36,059 nt of DNA from CAYJCL01 sp964370475 (GTDB taxonomy: Bacteria; Bacillota_I; Bacilli_A; RF39; UBA660), in the NCBI GenBank assembly GCA_964370475.1, contig CAYJJI010000011.1, positions 1-36,059 of the forward strand, written 5' to 3'. Position numbers and translations under genes: made by a program. Below, piece after piece: positions 8,198 through 15,763 of the stretch; the first letter of the stretch is position 1; each line of letters begins with the position of its first letter. Under the pieces are notes generated by a model that had not been told where the DNA came from, did no database searches, and saw only the letters and a list, made by a program, of their open reading frames with translations.

Positions 8198-8409
8198 GTA
8201 TTAAATGAGGAAAGCGACTTAGTAGTTGGTTAGATTCTTTTAGAGAGTAAATACCTTGGCTGAAAGTATTTATAAGTAAATTTAATCTATGAATTTCACC
8301 GCTGGAGTTTAAACGTTTTAGAAGCGTTAATTCTATAATGAGAGCTAGTTATCTAGAATTTGGGTGGTACCGCGGAATTATTTCGTCCCATATTTTAGAT
8401 TTTTTTTAT
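8198..8409 (+). promoter_or_regulatory. T-box riboswitch, phenylalanine specifier
   Basis: Leader RNA that senses uncharged tRNA and controls transcription of pheS-pheT. The conserved T-box TGGGTGGTACCGCGG lies at 8361-8375. Stem I runs from about 8208 with AGAGAGTA (about 8241) on its 5' side, and TTC followed by A at 8295-8297 on its 3' side fits the specifier loop and reads Phe, matching the downstream genes. The terminator form pairs TGGG and CGGAA with TTTCG and CCCA (to 8390) and is followed by a run of Ts at 8401-8408. Uncharged tRNA-Phe binding to GGTAC would favour the antiterminator. Confidence 0.93.
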
Positions 8410-8422
8410 TGGAGGAATAATT

Positions 8423-9430
8423 ATGAAAGAAAAACTAAATTTAATTATTGATAGTGTTAATGAAGAGTTAATTACTATTACTAAGGAAGCTGATTTATTA
8501 AATTTGAAATCTAAATATTTGGGTAAAAAAAGTGAGATTCAAAATTTAATGATTGGTCTTAAAGATATGAGTATTGAAGAGAAGAAGGAATATGGAGGAT
8601 TATTTAATTCTGTTAAAAAAGATATTGAATTATTAATAAATAATAAAGTAGAAGAATTAAATAATAAAGTAGATTTTAATTTTGATCCTACTTTGCCTGT
8701 TAAAGATATTAAAGGTTCTTTACATCCAGTTACTATAGTTGCTAAAGAGGTTACTGATTTATTATCTAGAATGGGATTTACGGTTGTTAGTGGTCCTGAA
8801 ATGGATAGTGAATATTATAATTTTGAAGCATTAAATGTTCCTAAAGATCATCCTGCTCGTGATATGCAAGATACTTATTGGCTTGATAATGGCATGTTAC
8901 TTAGAACGCAGACTTCTTCAGTACAAGTAAGAGCTTTACAAAAATATGGAGTACCTATAAGAATGTGTGTTCCTGGAAGAGTTTTTAGAAATGAAGATAT
9001 GGATGCTAGTCATGAAAATACTTTTTTTCAATTAGAAGGTATGGTTGTTGATAAGGATATATCTATTAACAATTTAATTTATGTAATGAAAGAAATGTTA
9101 AAAGAAGTTTTTAAAACTGATGTTGATGTTAGATTACGTCCTGGATTTTTTCCATTTGTTGAACCTGGTTTTGAATTAGATTGTTCATGTTTAATATGTG
9201 GTGGAAAAGGATGTAGTACTTGTAAAGGTTCTGGATGGATTGAACTTTGTCCATGTGGAATGATTCATCCAAATGTTTTAATGGAAGCTGGTATTGATCC
9301 TAATGAGTATAATGGTTTTGCATTTGGAATGGGACTTACTAGATTAGTAATGATGAAATATAAAATTAATGATATAAGAGGTCTTAATTCTGGTGATTTA
9401 AGATATATTAGTAAGTTTGGAATTAAGTAG
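8423..9430 (+). CDS. pheS: Phenylalanyl-tRNA synthetase alpha subunit
   Basis: Catalytic subunit of the (alpha-beta)2 enzyme that charges tRNA-Phe. It has 335 residues. The N-terminal coiled-coil arm (1-85) is followed by the class II catalytic core with RTQTSSVQVRAL (161-172), motif 2 VFRNEDMDASH (187-197), FFQLEG (201-206) and motif 3 FGMGLTRL (301-308). Between motifs 2 and 3 there is a cluster of seven cysteines (254, 256, 259, 264, 267, 276, 278), a possible metal site; part of this cluster is common in Firmicutes PheS. GGAGG lies before the ATG. It is controlled by the T-box leader and is eight bases from pheT. Confidence 0.97.
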   Translation: MKEKLNLIIDSVNEELITITKEADLLNLKSKYLGKKSEIQNLMIGLKDMSIEEKKEYGGLFNSVKKDIELLINNKVEELNNKVDFNFDPTLPVKDIKGSLHPVTIVAKEVTDLLSRMGFTVVSGPEMDSEYYNFEALNVPKDHPARDMQDTYWLDNGMLLRTQTSSVQVRALQKYGVPIRMCVPGRVFRNEDMDASHENTFFQLEGMVVDKDISINNLIYVMKEMLKEVFKTDVDVRLRPGFFPFVEPGFELDCSCLICGGKGCSTCKGSGWIELCPCGMIHPNVLMEAGIDPNEYNGFAFGMGLTRLVMMKYKINDIRGLNSGDLRYISKFGIK

Positions 9431-9438
9431 GTGGAAGA

Positions 9439-11775
9439 ATGAAAATATCTTGTAATATATTAAAAAAACATATTAAAAATAGCGAATCTATTGATTGGTT
9501 AAAAGTGTGGGATAAGTTTACTATACGTACTGCAGAAGTTGAAGGTGTAGAAGTTAAAGGTAATGGGTTTGATGGAGTAGTAGTTGGTCAAATTATGACT
9601 TGCGAAAATCATCCTGAATCTAAAAAACTTCATGTTTTAACTGTTGATGTTGGTGATGAAGTTTTACAAATTGTTTGTGGGGCTCCTAATGTTAGAGTTG
9701 GTCTTAAAGTTGCTTTAGTAAGAGTGGGTGGTAGAATTGATACTATTACTATTGGTAAAAGACCTCTAGTAGGTATTGACTCTTATGGAATGTGTTGTTC
9801 TGGTAGAGAGTTAGGTATTAGTGATGATCATGCTGGAATTGTAGAATTACCTGATCATTATGTAATTGGTACTGATATTAAGAAGTATCTTACTGAAATA
9901 GATGATATCATAGTTGAAATTGATAATAAGTCTTTGACTAATCGTCCAGACTTATGGGGTCACTATGGTATTGCTCGTGAGATAGCTGCTATTACTGGTA
10001 CTGAATTAATTGATATGGAATTAGAAGAATTGGTTAATAATAAACAAAATTTAACTATTAATATTAATAATAGTGATTTATGTTTTAGATATACTGGAAT
10101 TAAGTTAGATAATTTAAGTAAAAATGAAACTCCTTTATGGATGAAGACATTTTTATATTATGCAGGTATGAGAAGTATTTCTTTATTAGTAGATATTACT
10201 AATTATATAATGTTAGAACTTGGTCAACCTATGCATGCTTTTGATTCAAGAAAAGTTTCTAATATTGAAGTTGGACTTGCTAATGATGGTGATACTTTTA
10301 CCACATTAGATGGTATTGAAAGAACATTAACTAATGAAGATTTAATGATTAAAAATAATAACGATTATATTGCTATAGCTGGAGTTATGGGTGGCTTAGA
10401 GAGTGAAGTATTAGAAGATACTAGTTCTATCATTTTAGAAAGTGCTAGCTTTCTAGCATCTAGTGTTAGAAAGACGGCATCTAGATTATCTTTAAGAACT
10501 GAAGCTTCTGCTAGATTTGAAAAGTCTTTAGATCCTAACATGGCAGAAATAGCTACTAAGAGATTTATTAAAATACTTAAAGATATAGATAATGGAGTAG
10601 TAGTTAGTAGTAATTTTACTGATGTTTATCCTACTGTTTTAAAAGAGAATAATATTGATTTAAGTAAAGAGCTATTAAATAGATATATGGGTCATGAAAT
10701 GGATTCTAAAATAGTTGTTGAAATATTAACTGGTTTGGGATTTATTGTTAATGAAAAGAGTGATTCTTATAATGTAGTAGTTCCTACATATAGATCTACA
10801 AAAGATGTTACTGTAGCTGCAGATTTAATAGAAGAAGTATCTAGAATGTATGGATATGAAAATTTTGTTATAGAGCCTTTAAAATTAGCTTTAACTTTTG
10901 ATAAATTAGAGAATGATTATGATCAAGAATATGAAGTGAAAAATTATTTAGCTAGTGCATTTAATTATAATGAAGTTCATACTTATATTTGGAATAATAA
11001 TTCTTTAATGAAGAGTTTAAATATAGAAAATAATAATATAAAATTACTAGGTAAGAGTGAAGATAATACTTTGAGGGATAGTTTAACTTTATCTTTATTA
11101 GGTGTTGCAGAAACTAATTTTAAATATAATGACATTGTTAATGTTTATGAAATTGGTTCTGTATTTAAAAATAATGAATCTACTAAAGTTTTAGAATTAT
11201 TATTAGGTAATGATAATAGTAGAGTAGAAGAGTTATATAATGAAGTTAAATTAGTTGTTAATAGTTTATTTAATAGATTTAAAAATGTTGATGTTAAATA
11301 TGTTTTATCTAGTAGTGATAATATATATGTTGATGGATATTCATATAATATATTAGTTAATGATGAGGTATATGGATCTATTAATATTATACATCCTAAA
11401 GTTGTTAATACTATAAGTAAGAAAAAAGCTATTGTAAATGCTAGCATTGATTTTACTAAATTTATTAATTTAAGTATGAACAGTATTTTATATAAAGACG
11501 TAAGTAAATATCCAGAAGTTAGTTTAGATTATACTATAGTAGTTAATTCTGATATTAAGTATTCTGATATCCATAGTGTTTTAAATGATTATCGAAGTGA
11601 TTATATTATTAAATATTCTTTAGTTGATTTATATAAACGTGATGGGGAAGCTAAATACACTGTAAGATATTTGGTTGGGTCAAATACTAAGACTTTATCT
11701 CAAGATGAGTTAGAAGAGTTTAAAAATAAGTTTATAGAACATATAAAAAAGAATGGTTATTCAATTATTGAATAA
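9439..11775 (+). CDS. pheT: Phenylalanyl-tRNA synthetase beta subunit
   Basis: Non-catalytic subunit that binds tRNA-Phe and edits mischarged Tyr-tRNA-Phe. It has 778 residues, slightly below the usual 790-805. Domains in order: N-terminal segment, EMAP-like tRNA-binding domain (about 40-150, VGQIMTCENHPESKKLHVL), B3/B4 editing region (about 200-400, with NYIMLELGQPMHAFD and AGVMGG), B5 domain (about 400-475), the core-like domain and a C-terminal anticodon-binding FDX-ACB domain (about 685-778, YPEVSLDYTIVV). Start by GGTGGAAG. The end of the gene forms the first arm of a bidirectional terminator. Confidence 0.97.
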   Translation: MKISCNILKKHIKNSESIDWLKVWDKFTIRTAEVEGVEVKGNGFDGVVVGQIMTCENHPESKKLHVLTVDVGDEVLQIVCGAPNVRVGLKVALVRVGGRIDTITIGKRPLVGIDSYGMCCSGRELGISDDHAGIVELPDHYVIGTDIKKYLTEIDDIIVEIDNKSLTNRPDLWGHYGIAREIAAITGTELIDMELEELVNNKQNLTININNSDLCFRYTGIKLDNLSKNETPLWMKTFLYYAGMRSISLLVDITNYIMLELGQPMHAFDSRKVSNIEVGLANDGDTFTTLDGIERTLTNEDLMIKNNNDYIAIAGVMGGLESEVLEDTSSIILESASFLASSVRKTASRLSLRTEASARFEKSLDPNMAEIATKRFIKILKDIDNGVVVSSNFTDVYPTVLKENNIDLSKELLNRYMGHEMDSKIVVEILTGLGFIVNEKSDSYNVVVPTYRSTKDVTVAADLIEEVSRMYGYENFVIEPLKLALTFDKLENDYDQEYEVKNYLASAFNYNEVHTYIWNNNSLMKSLNIENNNIKLLGKSEDNTLRDSLTLSLLGVAETNFKYNDIVNVYEIGSVFKNNESTKVLELLLGNDNSRVEELYNEVKLVVNSLFNRFKNVDVKYVLSSSDNIYVDGYSYNILVNDEVYGSINIIHPKVVNTISKKKAIVNASIDFTKFINLSMNSILYKDVSKYPEVSLDYTIVVNSDIKYSDIHSVLNDYRSDYIIKYSLVDLYKRDGEAKYTVRYLVGSNTKTLSQDELEEFKNKFIEHIKKNGYSIIE

Positions 11776-11786
11776 CCATTCTTTTT
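11746..11786. terminator. Bidirectional terminator between pheT and the leftward operon
   Basis: A near-ideal hairpin: 11746-11764 and 11768-11786 are complementary over 19 bases with loop TTA. A-run and T-run flanks let it work on both strands. It separates pheT from the convergent gene whose stop is at 11790. Confidence 0.93.
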
Positions 11787-11789
11787 ATT

Positions 11790-13604
11790 TTAGTCACAAA
11801 CTATTTCTGTAACTTCATTTGTTTTTCCAGTTGCTGTCCAACCTTCTAAACTATCTTTTCTGCTCCATGTGTATTTCCACTCTGAAGTAGTAGATGTTTT
11901 AGCAGTTGCGTTTATTATTGCTTGATCATATTTGATACATTGATTTGTATTTTTCAGAGTATATCCTGCTGGGCAAGTATATCCAATTAATTTACTTTCT
12001 GTATCTTTAACACATTTATTTCCTTCTAGTGTATAAGAACTATCTGGACATGTGTATGTTGCTTCTTCACCAACAACTTTATAACATTTAGTATTTTCAC
12101 CTTCGCCTTGTTTTGAATATCCATCTGGACATACATACAAGTAATCTATTTCTTTTTCGGCATCTATTTTTTTAGTACATTTTCCATCAATATTTTCGTA
12201 ACCATTTGGACAAACTAGTGTTTTATCACCTGGTTCACGACATTCTGTTCCGTTTAATTCTGTTCCTGTTGGACATGTATATGTAATGTTAACTGTAGGT
12301 GTTTTGTAGTCAAGACATTGTCCGTTTACAAGTGTTCCTGCAGTACAATATGATGCACCATTACTAGTTATATAATTTGTGTATAGATAACAAGTTGAAC
12401 CACTTAAACTTCCTCCTGAAGGACAACTATAACTTGTTGTTCTTCTGTATGTTGAGTAAGTATAATACCAACTATATGTATAACAATCTCCACATGTTTT
12501 ACGATATTCACGATTTGATAGGACTCTTTTTTCGGTTGCATTTTCATATTCACTAACTGAATATGTATATGTATCAGAATAAGCATGTACCCATCCACCA
12601 GTTGATGCAGTAGCACCATATGATTTCACACAGTTACTTCCATTAGGAGAATATCCAGATGGGCAGCTTTGCGTTTGATTTGATGTCGCAGTACCTACAA
12701 CTTTATAACATTGTGTTTTATCACTTGATAAGTTATAACCTGAAGGACAAGTTGTATTTATTACTTTTTCTGCTTCAGTTACTTTATAACATGTTGAACC
12801 ATACATTTCATATCCACTAGGACAAGTGTATTCTAGTTCTCCATCTTCTGTAACTTCACCATCTGAATATATGTAACAGTATTCACCATTTTGAACATAT
12901 CCAGTAGGACAAGAATAAGTAAATCCATCTTCTACTTTTATTGGATCAGTATATATTAAACTATCTTCTCCATTATTTAAAGTAGCATCAATTACTTCTT
13001 TTTTAGCTTCGCTGTATTCAGCTGTTGCGTTTATTCTTTCTGATTCGAAAGTTTTATAACATTTAGTATTTTTTAGAGTATAACCACTAGGACATGTATA
13101 TGATGTCTTGCTAGTTTCTGATTCTCTTTTGTATTCGTATTCTACTATAGTTTCTTCTTTACAAGTTGATTCACATTCACCATCTAAGCATAGATCATAA
13201 CATCCGATTGTTTCTAATACGTAATCTGTTTGATCTCCACAACTTAGTTGTGTTTTTAAGATGTATTCGTCATCAGCTGTTTTTGTTACTTGAACAAAAC
13301 TATTTACTTTATCACAAGCATTGTTGTATTGATCTGTAAATGGTAATACTAATTTTTCAGCTTCCATTTGTTCAAGTGTCATTGATGTAGATTCTCCAAC
13401 TTTTTCTGGTAATCTATTTACTGTATAATGTTTTCTTGCAGCGTCTTGCATTATTTCTATGTTGTCATTAAATATTCTGTTGTTGAATTGACTTATTTCT
13501 GGATTAGGTATTAACCATAGTAGTAATAATATAAATAGTATTAATAATACTATCTTTAATAATACTTCTTGCCAGTTAAGTTTTAAATAATATCTATCGT
13601 TCAT
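11790..13604 (-). CDS. Membrane-anchored surface protein with about 12 cysteine repeats
   Basis: 604 residues. One membrane helix (about 13-32, VLLKIVLLILFILLLLWLI) lacks a cleavage site, so the protein is held with its long C-terminus outside. It is followed by a helical stretch (IFNDNIEIMQDAARKHY, 44-60) and a small domain with paired cysteines (to about 140, CGDQTDYVLETIGCYD). From about 169 there are 12 units of the form CP-x-GY-x(4-8)-C-Y/V/I-K, such as CPSGYTLKNTKCYK and CPSGYEMYGSTCYK; two are divergent (CTAGTLVNGQC, CPDSSYTLEGNKC). Paired cysteines suggest disulfides or metal. The helix plus small domain recalls pilin-like architecture, but no prepilin cleavage motif is seen. AAGGAG precedes the start; it lies 14 bases after the 14698-13619 gene in the same operon. 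Confidence 0.88.
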   Translation of the reverse strand: MNDRYYLKLNWQEVLLKIVLLILFILLLLWLIPNPEISQFNNRIFNDNIEIMQDAARKHYTVNRLPEKVGESTSMTLEQMEAEKLVLPFTDQYNNACDKVNSFVQVTKTADDEYILKTQLSCGDQTDYVLETIGCYDLCLDGECESTCKEETIVEYEYKRESETSKTSYTCPSGYTLKNTKCYKTFESERINATAEYSEAKKEVIDATLNNGEDSLIYTDPIKVEDGFTYSCPTGYVQNGEYCYIYSDGEVTEDGELEYTCPSGYEMYGSTCYKVTEAEKVINTTCPSGYNLSSDKTQCYKVVGTATSNQTQSCPSGYSPNGSNCVKSYGATASTGGWVHAYSDTYTYSVSEYENATEKRVLSNREYRKTCGDCYTYSWYYTYSTYRRTTSYSCPSGGSLSGSTCYLYTNYITSNGASYCTAGTLVNGQCLDYKTPTVNITYTCPTGTELNGTECREPGDKTLVCPNGYENIDGKCTKKIDAEKEIDYLYVCPDGYSKQGEGENTKCYKVVGEEATYTCPDSSYTLEGNKCVKDTESKLIGYTCPAGYTLKNTNQCIKYDQAIINATAKTSTTSEWKYTWSRKDSLEGWTATGKTNEVTEIVCD

Positions 13605-13618
13605 ATTTACTCCTTATC

Positions 13619-14698
13619 CTATATTTCTATTCCTAGTTTTCTAGTTAAATCGTTGTTCATAATTTTTTCGATTTCTCTACCAATGGCATTTATTAATCCA
13701 TCTTTTTCATTTATATTTTCTACTATAATTGAATACGAATTATAAGAATTGTCATCAATAGTTATTGATTTATGGAGATTCTGAGCGTTTTGACTAGTTG
13801 CAAACATCATTGTTCTTACAAAATTTGCTTGTAAATATCCATCGTATCCATTAAACATTTCGCCTTTTTCTTCTAAAAATTCATTAATACCAATTTCTAA
13901 CATAGATGTAGCTGCATGTAATGCACCTTCTTTAGTCGGATTGTTTTTCATTGTATTTATTAGATTTGACATTTTTGATACTTCTTGTTGTTGTAATGTA
14001 CCTTCTATAAATAATCCACCCATATCTAATGTGTAGTTTCCTGCATTTATATCTTCTGGTAGTCCACTTATTCCTGCTATCCTTTGAGATGTTTGACCGT
14101 GTTGGTCGTATGTATCTGATATTATAGCAATCATCAATGCTGCTTCTTCCATACTACATGCAAGTTCTTTTTGTTCTTCTGTAAGATAATTATAATTACA
14201 CCAGTAAATTAATCTTTTAATGTCTTCACCAGTTAAATTTCTTGGCATTCCTTGTTCAATATCGATGATTACATTCATTTTGTTATTTGCCAGTGAAGTT
14301 AGGAATTTTGCGCTCATTGCTTCAACTGTTTTATCATCTAAAATTATTTCATCATTTTCAATAATAATTTCATTATTGTTGTCTGAAATTTTATCTTCAT
14401 TAGAAAACAATTTATTTTTTGCACAACTTGCTGCTGTAGCTAGTACTAATCCTGTTACGATACCTCCAGTTGCTATAAGAAATGTTCTTCTTGATACATT
14501 TTTTTCTTTTTTCTCTGAATTTAATTCTTTTTCGTCGATTGATGTGTTGTAGTTTGTTAGAATTTTTTTCTTAAGTACAGTGTACTCATCTAGTACATTG
14601 CTTTTTTCTTCTGAAGTTTTGGCATCTTGCATTTTTTCTTGATATGTTTCCTTTAATTCTTTTAATTTTTTCTTTAATTCTTTTTCTTCTTTTTTCAT
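13619..14698 (-). CDS. Membrane protein with Tat-like motif and helical outer domain, unknown
   Basis: 359 residues with an unusual order. Residues 1-68 are a very charged Lys/Glu coiled coil. Then VSRRTFLIATGGIV (68-81) matches the twin-arginine consensus S-R-R-x-F-L, followed by a hydrophobic stretch to about 91 and AASC (C92) that resembles a lipobox. Residues 100-359 are mostly helical and acidic with no motif I recognise. If Tat is absent from the genome, the segment would be a plain type II membrane anchor. AAGGGGGAAA precedes the start. It is first in a two-gene operon with the cysteine-repeat protein and has a good promoter at 14729-14757. Confidence 0.82.
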   Translation of the reverse strand: MKKEEKELKKKLKELKETYQEKMQDAKTSEEKSNVLDEYTVLKKKILTNYNTSIDEKELNSEKKEKNVSRRTFLIATGGIVTGLVLATAASCAKNKLFSNEDKISDNNNEIIIENDEIILDDKTVEAMSAKFLTSLANNKMNVIIDIEQGMPRNLTGEDIKRLIYWCNYNYLTEEQKELACSMEEAALMIAIISDTYDQHGQTSQRIAGISGLPEDINAGNYTLDMGGLFIEGTLQQQEVSKMSNLINTMKNNPTKEGALHAATSMLEIGINEFLEEKGEMFNGYDGYLQANFVRTMMFATSQNAQNLHKSITIDDNSYNSYSIIVENINEKDGLINAIGREIEKIMNNDLTRKLGIEI

Positions 14699-14728
14699 TA
14701 TTTTTCCCCCTTGATAAGAATGTTATTT

Positions 14729-14757
14729 AGGATACCATAAATGGCACTTTACGTCAA
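14729..14757 (-). promoter_or_regulatory. Promoter of the leftward surface-protein operon
   Basis: On the minus strand, TTGACG (14757-14752), a 17-base spacer and TATCCT (14734-14729). The start codon is 31 bases downstream. Confidence 0.65.
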
Positions 14758-14793
14758 GTGAATTTAGTATGATTTATCATGTTTTTCTTAATA

Positions 14794-14822
14794 GTGATTT
14801 TTTTCTTTTTTTGTGGTATAAT
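14794..14822 (+). promoter_or_regulatory. Promoter of tmRNA
   Basis: Perfect -10 TATAAT (14817-14822) with the extended TG at 14814-14815. The -35 (GTGATT, 14794-14799) is weak, as expected for an extended -10 promoter. The tmRNA 5' end is nine bases after the -10. Confidence 0.7.
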
Positions 14823-14830
14823 GCGGGTAC

Positions 14831-15194
14831 GGGGTAGTAATGGCTTCGACAGTATATGTAAGAATAAGACTGCAAGTAGAGGTATACTTAAATGCAAATA
14901 AAAATTAAATAACGAAACTTATAGTTTCAGTCCTTCTTTAGCTTTTGCTTAATATTAGTAATAGTTAAAAGGACTACTCTTTCTTTATTTTCTTGTAGGT
15001 AGGGAATAGGGTTTATAAATATGAGATATGTTGTAATTAATGTCTAAGTGATTATAATGAATATTTATTAGACTTATGAAATATTGAGGTTTGTTAGAGC
15101 CATAGTATTTATGAAAATTAAATCTTAACTAAACTTGTAGATGTTTTATTACTTAGTATATTGGACAGGGGTTCGATTCCCCTCTACTCCACCA
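14831..15194 (+). ncRNA. ssrA: Transfer-messenger RNA
   Basis: Rescues stalled ribosomes and tags the unfinished protein for proteolysis. The tRNA-like ends are complete: GGGGTAG (14831-14837) pairs with CTACTCC (15184-15190), the T arm GGACAGGGGTTCGATTCCCC is present and CCA is encoded (15192-15194). The 5' signature TAGTAATGGCTTCGACAG is present. The tag frame ends in Leu-Ala-Phe-Ala-stop (TTA GCT TTT GCT TAA, 14938-14952). Reading back, AAC at 14911 is a likely resume codon because U at -5 and A at -4 match other tmRNAs, giving the tag NETYSFSPSLAFA. The exact first residue is inferred. The one-piece form is intact. Confidence 0.96.
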
Positions 15195-15207
15195 TGTTGT
15201 AATTAAT

Positions 15208-15231
15208 CGAATCCTTGTGATTCGTTTTTTT
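15208..15231 (+). terminator. tmRNA terminator
   Basis: CGAATC (15208-15213) pairs with GATTCG (15219-15224) around CTTGT, then seven Ts. Confidence 0.85.
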
Positions 15232-15239
15232 ATGTTATT

Positions 15240-15267
15240 TTGATAGTTGGATATATATTATTATGAT
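15240..15267 (+). promoter_or_regulatory. Promoter of the ydbST-like operon
   Basis: TTGATA (15240-15245), 16 bases, TATGAT (15262-15267). This places the upstream in-frame ATG at 15263 inside the promoter and supports the later start at 15296. Confidence 0.5.
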
Positions 15268-15295
15268 ACAATGGTTGTATATTGGAGGTAGTAGT

Positions 15296-15763
15296 ATGAA
15301 TTATAAATATTTAGATAAAGATGCAAAAAAATGTATGTTTGTTGGTACTTTATTTTGGACATTATTTTTATTTGTTGTCTTGGGTGCTGGTTATTATTTA
15401 GGTTATGATTATTTTGTGAATTATTTAAACTTAGTGAATGTAGTATTAATTGTTTTAGTTGTTTTGTTAGTTATTAATTTATTTATATCACCACATTTTA
15501 GATATAAAAGATATAAATATTTAATTACTAATGATAAAGTGGATGTGGTAGAGGGGTATATATTTATTAAAAGAGATATTGTTCCTATTGAAAGAGTGCA
15601 CAAGATTACATTGGAAAGGGGACCTATAGAAAATATATATGGTTTATCAAAAGTAGTACTAACAACTGCTGGTGGAATTGTCACAATTAAATTTTTGAAA
15701 TTAAAAGAAGCTGAAGTAATTACTGAAAATTTAAAAAATTTAGTAAATGAGATGATTGTATGA
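15296..15763 (+). CDS. YdbS-like membrane protein with bacterial PH domain
   Basis: 155 residues. Two membrane helices (about 17-40 and 45-62) are followed by a bPH2-type domain on the inner side, with RYKYLITNDKVDVVEGYIFIKRDIVPIERVHKITLERGP being typical of YdbS. In Bacillus subtilis ydbS and ydbT form an operon linked to intrinsic resistance to antimicrobials from other Bacilli; that role here is inference. The start is set at 15296 because GGAGG (15284-15288) stands seven bases before it and the longer frame would begin inside the promoter -10. Its stop overlaps the next start (ATGA). Confidence 0.85.
   Translation: MNYKYLDKDAKKCMFVGTLFWTLFLFVVLGAGYYLGYDYFVNYLNLVNVVLIVLVVLLVINLFISPHFRYKRYKYLITNDKVDVVEGYIFIKRDIVPIERVHKITLERGPIENIYGLSKVVLTTAGGIVTIKFLKLKEAEVITENLKNLVNEMIV

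Noticed and set aside
11145..11447. Open minus-strand frame inside pheT
   Set aside because: Low-complexity antisense translation with no ribosome site; pheT itself is intact and conserved.
12404..12619. Second minus-strand frame inside the cysteine-repeat gene
   Set aside because: It is the out-of-frame reading of the repeat DNA and has no start signal.
15263..15295. Longer N-terminus of the ydbS-like protein starting at 15263
   Set aside because: The ATG lies in the promoter -10 and the ribosome site fits only the start at 15296.
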